DNA from: Hemicentrotus pulcherrimus
Lineage: Eukaryota > Echinodermata > Echinoidea > Camarodonta > Strongylocentrotidae
Direction of reading: 5' to 3'
Assembly: GCA_003118195.1 (NCBI GenBank)
Contig: BEXV01000861.1
Location: forward strand, 135,297 to 163,992
DNA length: 28,696 nt
In this document: piece after piece, positions 22,401 through 28,696 of the stretch
Position numbering within the stretch: the stretch's first letter is position 1
Layout: each line of letters starts with the position of its first letter
Position numbers and translations under genes: made by a program
The notes under the pieces: model-generated
Databases searched by the model: none
The model's input: the letters and a program-made list of their open reading frames with translations, nothing else
Told to the model about the DNA's origin: nothing

Positions 22401-25400
22401 ATGATCATTAATGCACGAATTCTGTGAATGGAACAAAGAAGCGTTTGGATAACAAAGCGACAATTTAACTTAATCGGTGGAGTAATTCTTTTCAATTTTT
22501 CAATACCAGCCTCTAAATTCGTTTCCGTTTTATGGATTGTTTTCGTGATCAATACACAGGAAGGGGCGATATTCTTGGTAGGTTTTGAATTGGATTATCT
22601 AACCAGGAGTCTGGTGTAAAGAATAAAAACACCCCCTGCTAAGGCGTATATAACCTAGTTTAGATTCGCCAGTTGGTCTAATCTCTAAGATGACATTGCA
22701 CAAGGGGCGTCAGTCATGACGTCGGTCTGCGTCAGAGGCTGGCGCGGTCTTCATGGTCTTTGACGTACCATGTGGTCATATAAGGATTATATCGTTAACA
22801 ATTTGACTGCAATATGAAGTGGGCGAAATCTAAAAGTTTTGAATTATTGGCCTCTGGGCAGATTGCGTTTAGAGGCTTGAATAGCACGGGTTATGTTATA
22901 ACGCAATCGAAATGACGACCAGTGTGCAACGGACATTAGGTCGGTAAAAATGGTCATCGAAAAGAAACTAATTAAACCTCAGTCACACCGCCGAATCGAT
23001 TTGAAATGAACGGTTCTTGACCCTCTCGGTGTAATGCTATTTTTGTTCCGTCTGCAATCTGATGTTAGTCGGTCCCGTTTGGTCTGACTAGGGTATTACC
23101 AGTACCGTTACATCATGGACCTTAACACGTGTTCCAGTCCCCACCCCCTGCGCTCATCTGCAGCAACCGCGAACAAGGCAAATCGATACATTCCGATTAT
23201 TGTAAATGAGCATCAACAATTACCGGAAGGAATCCGAATAACAATACTGAAGATTACCGACACAAACACGAGGACCGCCAATTATCGGAAGGAATTTACT
23301 CGGGGGTATTGTCCGAGATGAAAGGGGCCTGTCAAATCTGAATACCATGCGGGTAATAAGGCCAGACGGTTCGATCCACCACTCGCGTGTGGGTCTCATT
23401 CTCGGGGACATTCTCTTCGAACGGGTTCCCCGGTCTTATTTCAAAATGAACATGTAACCCATCTCCCATAATATCTCAGCTCTCATTTCCACGCTATCAA
23501 TAAGATAGCACAAGACAAAAGTTAGAATATGCATGTTTGACCAAACCATTCAGTTTTTTGACGAGAACCAGAAAAATGAGATTTCCTTTAGCATCGTGTC
23601 TTAACATGTTATGTTGAATTGATCTTTTGTAAGTGCGCGTCCTTCATTATCGGCCTTGCCCATTCACTTTCGACATAAAAGAACCGATTACATACCCAGA
23701 CGACCCCTGTTTGCTGGCTATACAGATCGATGGAGAATTAAGCTAATGATCCCCTGTATTTCAAGACAAAGATTTCTCAAAAACCTTATCAATTTCACTT
23801 TATGTAATTCTTATATTTCATTTTCCGTCAAAAATCTCTTCTTTTTTTTTCTACTCTAATAATTATGTTTAAGAACTGGAACACGAGTATTTTGTCATTC
23901 TTACTACGTAATAAGAAGCAGTAGGCCTAGAGGTAAAGGAATAGTTCATATTTTCCTGTTTCAAAATATCACTCAGAAGATATCCCATTGCTTGGTCGCA
24001 AAAAAAAAAATCTTTCTCTCTTCTCCCTCTCTATCTCTCTAGAGCTGTATGACTATCTCTTCCTCGCTTTTTACGTAATTTGCAGAACATTAGGCTCATC
24101 ACGTTTTCATTCGAAAATGATAAAATATACCTGCAACTATTTTGACCTGTTATCCTTATCATGAATTATCAATTTTTTTTCTTTTTCCCACCTTCTTGCT
24201 TTCTTAGAACACACCTGTTGGCACAAACCTCGTAACTCTAAATTATACATCAGCTTCTGCACAACTTCGGCCTGATGGCGTTGTGGAACTCACCTATGAA
24301 GTCGCCTCAGATATTGGTGAGAAGCCTTATTTATTACAACATGAGGGTGTGTTCAGCTGTTCCTGCATGAGCAAATTAAAAAAAACGATAATGGAAACAT
24401 AATATTGTTCACCTTAAATAAGGCGTTTAATATGCAACGATAGGTAACCAGATCATCCAGATGCATTATCTTTAAGATTCTAAGTTTTTTACTGAGATGT
24501 GTGCTATGAACTAAATGTTCCATCTATTTAACAATCTAAGACATCATCTCAAAGACTTACAAGTAATAAACTCAAGGGCTGTTACAATCCCAATTATCAT
24601 GATTGTATATCCCATGGTATTTTTGATGAATATGTAAGATGCAATCATAATGTTCGCATGTGTCAAGTGATGATGGACAAGGAAATTGCCGCAGTTGATT
24701 TTTCGAAAGTTATTGCGATCGCACATGGTCTATGATCATTGTGCAACAACCGCACATTATTATAAGTAGTTCTTTTTTTCCTTCGCTCGATCTAGTTTTT
24801 TTTCTTTCTGAAAGACATCGACCAGCAAAGCCCATGTTGATCTTTTAGTACTTATCTCACCTAATTCGGCCTTTGTCGTCTGGACAAAGTCGAAACATGT
24901 GATCGCAGAGGTTAATGACATCTCTCTTCTTTCATTCTCCAATACAGGGATCGATATGCCATGCATAAACAGTAGAGTCAATGGAAGGCCCTACACCTTT
25001 GCTTACGGGACTTCGGGGAAATGTAAAGGCGACTTTATGAATACGGTAAGGGGTGACATGCTTTTGTTAAGGTAACCTTCGTTTGGTAATTAATCACACA
25101 CGATGGTGTGCATAAGTAAGTGGAAAATCAATAGATCTGATCCCTGGATATGTACTCTTTAAAGCGAAAGTCTTTCAGAGACACTAGTAATCTGTTTAAA
25201 TTAATGTATGGAAGAGTTCCTTCCCAAAGCCACTGGTAACCATTGAATTAAGTTAAGCCCTGGATCGATGTTTCTGAGTAGCATATAATTATGATTACAT
25301 ATGTTTGAGTAAACATGTTCCTAAATCATTTTCACAACCCTTGATAAAATAAAGTGGGAATATTCAGCAAAAGGTCAATCTTGTATTGTCATAAAACAAA

Positions 25401-26335
25401 CCGAAATTATATAACTAATTGTTCAAATAATGGATTGCCATATCGTCAAGGTTTAAATTTACTTTGCATATACCATTTTGCCCTTCAGGCATGCTTTTTA
25501 TATAACCAAGAGCATACATGTATACTTAAACTAAGTGTTTTATAGTTGAAGGGCCCAGGGAGCCAGTAGTTTATAATTACCATTCAATATTTTCTTTGAT
25601 AGATTAAGATTCAGAATAGAATTTCATTTATGTCTAATATGATTGAGTAATTATCATTATGCTCCGATTTTCTTTGCAGATTGTAAAATGCAACATGCGA
25701 ACAAAATCTTGCAAGACATGGCACAGACCGAATCACTATCCGTCAGAGCCGATCTTTGTTGGGGCACCAGATGCTGTGGACGAGGATGAGGGTAAGTCAT
25801 CTAGACATTTCATGGAATATGCCCTGCTTAAAGATAAGCTCGAGCTATGGTCCTGATAGAAAATAAACAATCCAGAATTACTTATAGCCATGTTCTCTTA
25901 ACCTACGATTCCCATACGAGAGCTCAAGATTAGCTTTAATAAATGAAGTTTAGTGTTCATATAAAGCTGCAGTTAATGAGTAAAAGGGGGATAGATAATA
26001 CTTGATGATTGTATCATGTTTATATTTGTTTTTCAATTTTACATGCAGTGTATTTCATCAGGCAGTTGACCCGAATTTGAAAGATAGAATGACACTGTGT
26101 CTTCTTATCAATTATAGCTAACATGATATTTTTTATTCGAGTTGCTTATGGTGGATTTTTCTCTTTTATTTTCTTTGTCATGACAGGTGTTTTGGTTTCA
26201 ACTGTTATCAGCAGCGAAACACAAAGGGCATTCCTACTGGTACTCGATGCTAAGACATTAGATGAAATAGCACGGGCAAATATTCCCGAGACAATGTCCT
26301 GTCCCATTACCTTCCACGGCGGATTCTTCCATTGA
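4385..26335 (+). CDS. Carotenoid oxygenase family protein (BCO1/BCO2/RPE65-like), 8 coding exons, 551 aa
   Basis: Joined exons are 4385-4469, 18322-18725, 19058-19202, 21209-21762, 24208-24316, 24948-25045, 25680-25791 and 26187-26335: 1656 nt, 551 residues plus stop. Every junction is GT-AG and keeps frame. This is a seven-bladed-propeller non-haem iron enzyme. Such proteins split carotenoids or apocarotenoids with O2 (BCO1, BCO2, NinaB) or isomerise retinyl esters (RPE65), mostly in the cytosol or attached to membrane. Visible hallmarks are the N-terminal GSLVRIGPG and HWFDGLALMH blocks, PDPCKN (106-111), four iron-ligand histidines (H178, H266, H337, H546) and second-shell glutamates E145, E427 and E488. 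No signal peptide or transmembrane helix is seen. Length matches RPE65 (533) and human BCO1 (547). The C-terminal half reads closest to RPE65/BCO1, but orthology and substrate cannot be fixed here. A Ser-rich insertion follows residue 212. Confidence 0.93.
6022..6089. repeat. 43-bp-period tandem duplication
   Basis: The 25-nt segment 6022-6046 recurs at 6065-6089 with four mismatches, giving a period of 43 bp. The intervening bases are less well conserved. It lies inside intron 1 and codes for nothing. Confidence 0.5.
6791..6831. repeat. Short two-part hairpin
   Basis: ACTGGTC (6792-6798) pairs with GACCAGT (6824-6830). Inside it ATCAC and GTGAT form a second 5-bp stem around GAATT. The word GACCAGT is also part of the terminus of the 1281-1653 element, so this could be a tiny relic of a related element, though 7 nt is little evidence. 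Confidence 0.3.
7931..7979 (+). repeat. CT-rich simple repeat
   Basis: About 49 nt of CT dinucleotides with a T6 run and a few interruptions, within intron 1. Overlapping open frames in this stretch are low-complexity Leu/Ser or Arg/Glu products and are not genes. Confidence 0.8.
8159..8346. repeat. Diverged direct repeat, 152-bp spacing
   Basis: A block starting CGAGAC and containing ACCGTTAAATT and GCCCCAAAT occurs at 8159-8190 and again at 8311-8343. The spacing of about 152 bp and weaker similarity just upstream of both copies suggest an old tandem duplication inside intron 1. Confidence 0.5.
8215..8240. repeat. 8-bp stem hairpin
   Basis: CCCAAGTT (8215-8222) is perfectly complementary to AACTTGGG (8233-8240), with a 10-nt loop. 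It lies between the two copies of the 152-bp direct repeat. Function is unknown, and a stem this size can arise by chance. Confidence 0.35.
8672..8705 (+). repeat. A-rich purine tract
   Basis: An A10 run continues as AG/AAAG-rich purine sequence for about 34 nt. It is a simple repeat in intron 1. Open frames crossing it on both strands are low-complexity artefacts. Confidence 0.75.
9520..9612 (+). repeat. AT-rich simple repeat (AATACC / ACT-type)
   Basis: A patchwork of ATACCA hexamers and CTA/ACT trinucleotides, low in G, with short interruptions. The overlapping 99-residue open frame (9495-9794) owes its length to this low-complexity composition (Ile/Leu-rich) and is not accepted as a gene. 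Confidence 0.65.
9677..9694. repeat. 18-bp perfect palindrome
   Basis: TCTCCCAAATTTGGGAGA reads identically on both strands. A perfect 18-bp palindrome is expected about 0.1 times in a random sequence of this length, so it is mildly notable. It could be a binding site for a dimeric factor or simply chance. Confidence 0.45.
10471..10574. repeat. 61-bp-period tandem duplication
   Basis: Segment 10471-10513 recurs at 10532-10574 with six differences in 43 positions, giving a 61-bp period. It begins with CTGTTT and ends with AATGCA in both copies. A fainter related stretch may precede it at about 10410-10470. It is AT-rich intronic DNA with no coding content. Confidence 0.6.
13584..13862. repeat. 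Diverged tandem repeat array, about 75-81 bp units
   Basis: The word TGACCC/TGACCT, usually preceded by ACGAA, recurs at 13584, 13659, 13740 and 13819, giving steps of 75, 81 and 79 bp. Units 1 and 3 share further blocks: CCGAAT, a CAAA(T)AT..TCCT block, and TGTGTTxTGTTTxCCC. A still weaker copy may start near 13526. A 147-codon minus-strand open frame (13370-13813) runs through most of the array, and its peptide shows matching repeats of about 26 residues. The array is either an eroded minisatellite or a remnant of a repetitive coding sequence. I favour minisatellite. Confidence 0.5.
14487..14510. repeat. 10-bp perfect-stem hairpin flanked by GTCTGAT repeats
   Basis: CAAGAAGTTA (14487-14496) pairs perfectly with TAACTTCTTG (14501-14510) around a CCAG loop. 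The hairpin is bracketed by direct repeats of GTCTGAT or near-copies ending at 14486 and starting at 14511. Seven-base flanking duplications around an inverted repeat resemble a target-site duplication around a tiny terminal-repeat remnant. Chance cannot be excluded. Confidence 0.45.
17281..17318 (+). repeat. CT microsatellite
   Basis: A run of about 38 pyrimidines, mostly CT dinucleotides, within intron 1. Confidence 0.8.
17631..17919. other. Assembly gap (289 N)
   Basis: The run of N is bounded on the left by GGGGG (17626-17630) and on the right by a run of 16 C (17920-17935). Its size may be an estimate. The flanking homopolymers suggest the assembly failed at a G/C homopolymer. Open frames that appear to cross the gap are artefacts. 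Since exons 1 and 2 encode adjacent residues, no required coding sequence is missing here. Confidence 0.97.
18322..18725 (+). CDS. Coding exon 2 (residues 29-163)
   Basis: The acceptor is TTTGCAG|GC and the donor ACG|GTAGGT; the exon ends in phase 0. It holds the most diagnostic N-terminal blocks: LPGWLRGSLVRIGPG, HWFDGLALMHKF, SEFGTVGIPDPCKN and the TETHTPRKIN segment with second-shell glutamate E145. C109 in PDPCKN corresponds to C112 of RPE65, a residue reported as palmitoylated in that protein. The open frame extends 22 nt into the intron to an ATG at 18300, but that stretch is the polypyrimidine tract, not a true start. Confidence 0.95.
18726..19057 (+). other. Intron 2 (332 bp)
   Basis: GTAGGT donor and a T-rich tract leading to TTGACAG. 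Nothing else is seen inside it. Reading exon 2 through the donor gives a short non-conserved tail and then a stop at 18771. Confidence 0.9.
19058..19202 (+). CDS. Coding exon 3 (residues 164-211, first base of codon 212); first iron-ligand His
   Basis: The acceptor is TTGACAG|ATC and the donor TCAG|GTAGGT, phase 1. The exon encodes a family block in which A-H-A (H178) aligns with the T-A-H-P-H block of RPE65 (H180), followed by DRDG-x-x-YNMG. The usual His-Pro-His reads His-Ala-Gln here: the ligand histidine is kept but the second histidine is lost. The exon ends with the variable loop that exon 4 extends. Confidence 0.93.
19203..21208 (+). other. Intron 3 (2.0 kb)
   Basis: GTAGGT donor and CTCTTTCAG acceptor. 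It contains a GC-rich hairpin (GATGGGGG at 19360-19367 pairing with 19377-19384), a 23-nt direct repeat at 19616-19638 and 19691-19713 (three mismatches, period 75), and a T11-G12 homopolymer junction at 20432-20454. Open frames here, for example 20820-21071, have no family similarity. Confidence 0.88.
20432..20454 (+). repeat. T11-G12 homopolymer junction
   Basis: Eleven T are followed directly by twelve G. Such tracts are error-prone in sequencing and replication, and exact lengths should not be trusted. It is the same kind of G/C homopolymer that bounds the assembly gap and the window end. Confidence 0.85.
21209..21762 (+). CDS. Coding exon 4 (residues 212-396); Ser-rich insertion and second and third iron-ligand His
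   Basis: The acceptor is CTCTTTCAG|AA and the donor GATAAG|GTAAAT, phase 0. The first ~35 codons form a Ser/Thr/Glu-rich low-complexity stretch (residues 213-245) encoded by TCA/TCG repeats. Then come LLCSIRARNPLKPSYFHSFG with H266, MTDNYIVF, LVEKQTGQ and GMHVIN with H337, ending in RRFVLPLRIDK. The spacing H178-H266 is 88 residues against 61 for H180-H241 in RPE65, whereas H266-H337 (71) matches RPE65 (72). The extra length is therefore confined to the Ser-rich loop. The middle of this exon is markedly GC- and CpG-richer than exons 5-8. Confidence 0.95.
21763..24207 (+). other. Intron 4 (2.4 kb)
   Basis: GTAAAT donor and TTCTTAG acceptor. It contains a near-duplication of a 17-nt block at 23217 and 23279 (CAATTAYCGGAAGGAAT-like, spacing 62), and an A11/CT-rich tract at 24000-24040. 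A CpG- and ACGTC-containing patch lies at about 22705-22770. No coding exon is missing, since the flanking exons encode adjacent conserved residues. Confidence 0.88.
24000..24040 (+). repeat. A-run plus CT-rich simple repeat
   Basis: About eleven A are followed by CT-rich sequence to about 24040, inside intron 4. Confidence 0.75.
24208..24316 (+). CDS. Coding exon 5 (residues 397-432, first base of codon 433)
   Basis: The acceptor is TTCTTAG|AAC and the donor ATTG|GTGAGA, phase 1. It encodes GTNLVTL followed by YTSASA, which matches the GKNLVTL / T-x-A-x-A block of RPE65 and the GTNLI block of BCO1. It then gives ELTYE, where E427 aligns with second-shell glutamate E417 of RPE65. It is too short to stand out as an open frame and is supported by homology, splice sites and phase. 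Confidence 0.9.
24317..24947 (+). other. Intron 5 (631 bp)
   Basis: GTGAGA donor and CCAATACAG acceptor. AT-rich with no structure that I can see. Minus-strand open frames at 24544-24726 and 24760-24981 are treated as chance; the second overlaps exon 6. Confidence 0.85.
24948..25045 (+). CDS. Coding exon 6 (residues 433-465)
   Basis: The acceptor is AATACAG|GG and the donor ATACG|GTAAGG, phase 0. It encodes the segment IDMPCIN...GRPYTFAYGTSGK, which corresponds to FEFPQIN...GKPYTYAYG in RPE65, part of the later propeller blades. At 98 nt it is recognised only through homology and splice sites. Confidence 0.9.
25046..25679 (+). other. Intron 6 (634 bp)
   Basis: GTAAGG donor and TTTCTTTGCAG acceptor. 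AT-rich sequence with no feature that I can support. Confidence 0.85.
25680..25791 (+). CDS. Coding exon 7 (residues 466-502, first base of codon 503)
   Basis: The acceptor is TTTGCAG|ATT and the donor GAGG|GTAAGT, phase 1. It encodes KTWHRPNHYPSEPIFVGAPD and then VDEDEG. The YPSEPIF block is a near-exact family signature, and E488 aligns with second-shell glutamate E469 of RPE65. The acidic D/E run before a Gly is also conserved in RPE65 and BCO1. Confidence 0.93.
25792..26186 (+). other. Intron 7 (395 bp)
   Basis: GTAAGT donor and TCATGACAG acceptor. No internal feature is seen. The plus-strand open frame at 26123-26335 starts in this intron and continues into exon 8 in the correct frame, but its N-terminal part is intronic. 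Confidence 0.88.
26187..26335 (+). CDS. Coding exon 8 (residues 503-551 and stop); fourth iron-ligand His
   Basis: The acceptor is ATGACAG|GT. The exon encodes VLVSTVISS, then FLLVLDAKTLDEIARANIP, and ends in ITFHGGFFH followed by TGA. H546 is the fourth iron ligand (H527 of RPE65, in TFHGLF). The protein ends five residues after this histidine, about as in RPE65 (six). The LLVLDAK...ARA block is the usual family ending, so the gene is complete at its 3' end. Confidence 0.95.
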
Positions 26336-26735
26336 TAGAGGAACTGCAATAGCGACACGGACATCTTTTCAAGTGACAAGACATGATTTGAAATCAGCAT
26401 CGCTATACCTATCAGACTTTGAACGCAACGGTTGATAGCGGTGACCGTTTCCAGTCTTTCCCTGTGGATCTAGGATTGCCTTGAGGCAGGGTGTTCTGAC
26501 CCTGTTATCACCAAAAATTGTGATTCTTCTTGCTGTCTTCCAAGATAAAATAGTTAACTCATCCGTGGTGGCCGCAGAATCTACATGCAGAACGCATCAT
26601 AGGTTGAACGGAACAGAATGATTCCCAAAGTTTCATTGTACCTCCGTTTGTAGCTCCATGACCAATCCACATTGTGGCGTAACGGTTCTGTGAAAGGCAC
26701 GTGAAATGGGAATAAAGTGAAACGTGGCGCCACCG
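26336..26735 (+). other. 3' untranslated region of the oxygenase gene (probable)
   Basis: About 400 bp from the stop codon to just past the first canonical poly(A) signal. It has no reading frame of interest. The actual cleavage site cannot be read from sequence. Confidence 0.5.
26711..26716 (+). terminator. Canonical poly(A) signal AATAAA
   Basis: This is the first AATAAA downstream of the stop codon, 376 nt past it. Further AATAAA copies at 27256-27261 and 27260-27265 could serve a longer transcript. The hexamer is common in AT-rich DNA, so this is a plausible rather than proven 3' end. Confidence 0.5.
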
Positions 26736-26830
26736 CCGGGAAGACGCGATACGTCATGCGTCACGTGGTTCATCATTTGGACCAATAGCAGCGCCAGAAC
26801 TTAGTTTTGGAGACGCGTTTTAGGAAGACT
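26721..26830. promoter_or_regulatory. CpG-rich patch with CRE-half, E-box and CCAAT motifs
   Basis: Immediately after the poly(A) signal lies a CpG-dense patch in otherwise AT-rich DNA. It carries the palindrome GTGGCGCCAC (26724-26733), ACGTCA (26751-26756), the E-box CACGTG (26762-26767) and CCAAT (26782-26786). Clustered motifs of this kind often mark proximal promoters. It may be the promoter of a gene beyond the window, an enhancer, or a GC-rich part of a longer 3' UTR. Confidence 0.3.
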
Positions 26831-27890
26831 GGGTTTAAGACCACTGGTAAAACTTTAAGTCCACGGAGACGTGTTCGGAAACAAATATTATTTTTATCTT
26901 AATACAAATCCCAATGCAATCTGGCATGAAATAGCTGCAGAAAATTATTATTTATTTATCTTAAGCTGCATAAACACCAAGGCGTTTTGGTCACCCAAAA
27001 TGCTTGTGATATAACATAGTGTGTGAGGAAGATCATTTAAAGACGTAATAAGTCATCTCGATGTCTTCCATTTAGTCTTTATTAATAATATCACGTTGTT
27101 TAAAGAAATGACTGTAGTTTTGTATTGGGATCAATTTATATGAAATTGAACCGAGTTTTATCGATGCTATATAGATCAACACATGGTATGATCTATGTGT
27201 TAAACTCTAATCTAGCTATTAAATCATTGCGTTATTTTAGTAAGGCAATAATTCAAATAAATAAAAATCAAGTCCCAAATTCCATGAGAGAGATTGATGA
27301 TTATAACCCGTCCATGTAGTGAAACTAAAATGATTAAGATTAATTATGCAATGCCATGTGTATTCATTCCTATCCTCTTGAGATCTTATAACCGGAATTG
27401 TAAGTTAATGTCCATTTTCCTTTTCTTTCTTTCCATTTAAACGATTCCGTGCAATAGCAGTCGTCCGTTTTTTTAATCATCCTGTTTTTACTAAATTGAA
27501 GTACATTTTGAACGTTTTTAAAGTCTCATGATAGATTTTATGAGAATAATGTTAATTTTTGTACCGAATTCGCAGCTGTAAGTATTGCGCAAAAAGATTT
27601 GCATTTTGTAACTCTTCTTTTGCATCTATATTTCTAATAGATAAATATGGAGACCCTTGTGTTTATATTTAAGGTCTATGTTAAATATTTTATCATAGAT
27701 TCTCATTCAAGACTTTATCACTCAGTTTAGTTGATATGACGTTGTGTTATTATATTTTGTAAAATTATCATACATTTCCCTACCTCAATTTTTTTTTTTG
27801 GTTTCACTTCCGTTGTTTTTATTTGTTTATTTTTTACTCTTGATTTTTGTTTTCATTATTATTATTTGCTTTGCTATTTTTTTCACAGTG

Positions 27891-28163
27891 CTATACATTT
27901 TCATCTTCATGGGAAAAAGCATTGAGAGTAGCGTAATTCCTAAAAACATCAATTTGCGCCAAAGAATTTGACCTGAGCAATTGAAAAAAAGGTTTTGCAA
28001 TTTCACTGTCTTGTCGAGAATAATGTAGAGCCCAAATCGTGTTTGCATTCGCTGTATCACCAATTGTGAAATGCCCTGGACCAATTTCAAGTGATTTAAC
28101 CAAATTGTCTGCTTTCTCCAGCGACATACATTTTGATCTCCCTCCTAAATAGTGACCAATTAT
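27891..28163 (-). other. Unidentified minus-strand open frame of 90 codons (possible exon or relic)
   Basis: The frame is open from 28163 down to a stop at 27891, with a possible ATG at 28127 giving 78 residues. Unlike its neighbours the peptide is well mixed in composition: it includes SLEIGPGHFTIGD and IWALHYSRQDSE-like segments and is not Phe/Ile-rich. On the minus strand a TTTAG just upstream could act as a splice acceptor. I do not recognise the family. It could be an exon of a convergent gene, a transposon relic, or chance. Confidence 0.15.
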
Positions 28164-28681
28164 TCATCATTAGGTTTTGAATTTACCAATTATGTTTTTT
28201 ATTTTTTGCTCTCTTTCCTTTTTCTTTGGTCGCACTTATAGCAAGTGATTTTCATGAAGCACTAATGGACCAATGTGTAATTCGATATTTTCTTCTTATC
28301 ATTTTTCAGATTTATCCAGTTACATGTACATTATTTATAAATCATGAACAATAGTCATCATCTACAAATTTTGAAGATCATTTTAGTACTGAGAATTATC
28401 CAGGCTTAAATGCCGGGTATAGAAATTGATTACAGCAACACTATTTTGCTAGATTAGAGATTAATGTATTCATTTTACAAAAGTATATTTTTATCGTGGC
28501 ATGAAAAGTGATACTTCGGCATATATGTTGAATGAGATAAGGCAAGTGTTTATGAATGGTATATCTATCAACGTTCTTTTAGTGATCGTGAGCATTTTGA
28601 TGTTATGTTTGTTGTTTTTATTATCATGATGAGAAATAGCGTGATTGGGCGCTTGATTTGAAGGCTTTTTGCAATCATTAA

Positions 28682-28696
28682 CCCCCCCCCCCCCCC
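28682..28696 (+). repeat. Poly-C run at window end
   Basis: Fifteen C end the window. This resembles the 16-C run at the right edge of the internal gap and suggests the contig stops at a homopolymer. The true length is unknown. Confidence 0.85.

Larger units (their letters stand above)
26831..28696. other. AT-rich downstream DNA, no confirmed gene
   Basis: The sequence is strongly AT-rich with homopolymer runs. Plus-strand open frames at 27125-27319 and 27744-27971 have biased (Phe/Ile/Leu) composition and look random. One minus-strand frame is described separately. The window ends in a poly-C run. Confidence 0.5.

Noticed and set aside
23360..23390. GGTTCGATCC word resembling a tRNA B-box
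   Set aside because: No acceptor stem, D-arm or anticodon arm can be built around it, so it is not a tRNA.
1..28696. CRISPR arrays, operons or a defence or biosynthetic gene cluster
   Set aside because: The window has spliced eukaryotic gene structure and a single recognisable gene. No regularly spaced identical repeats or clustered coding regions are present.

Overview
This is eukaryotic, most likely metazoan, genomic DNA. It is AT-rich with low gene density, canonical GT-AG introns, CT, GT and homopolymer simple repeats, degenerate foldback or miniature transposable elements, and one assembly gap (17631-17919). The only gene I can support is a complete plus-strand gene of eight coding exons (4385-26335). 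It encodes a 551-residue member of the carotenoid cleavage oxygenase family, the group that holds beta-carotene oxygenase (BCO1/BCO2), insect NinaB and the RPE65 isomerohydrolase. The vertebrate-like PDPCKN motif and overall wording close to RPE65/BCO1 suggest an invertebrate animal. A TTAA-flanked miniature element and several 'TAGGCCTA'-like words would fit an echinoderm or another marine deuterostome, but that assignment is a guess.

Layout. 1-4100 is non-coding upstream DNA with a 373-bp terminal-inverted-repeat element (1281-1653) and a 259-bp foldback element (2384-2642). 3871-4384 is a probable promoter/5' leader: a polypyrimidine tract, a TG repeat, then a CpG-dense stretch leading to an ATG in strong context with an in-frame stop just upstream. 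Exon 1 (4385-4469) is followed by a 13.85-kb intron containing short tandem duplications, palindromes, a ~78-bp tandem array and the gap. Exons 2-8 lie between 18322 and 26335. An AATAAA follows at 26711, then a CpG-rich patch with CRE-half, E-box and CCAAT motifs, then about 1.9 kb of AT-rich DNA ending in a poly-C run at the window edge.

The joined protein keeps all four family iron-ligand histidines (H178, H266, H337, H546) and the three second-shell glutamates (E145, E427, E488), so it should be a folded, iron-binding enzyme. Its likely role is cleaving carotenoids or apocarotenoids, or acting on retinoids, on the way to retinal. Its main oddity is a Ser-rich insertion of roughly 25 residues at the start of exon 4, encoded by a TCA/TCG repeat that abuts the splice acceptor. 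I found no multi-gene system, CRISPR array, RNA gene or convincing second protein gene. The rest is ordinary intronic and intergenic DNA with some repeat structure worth checking.
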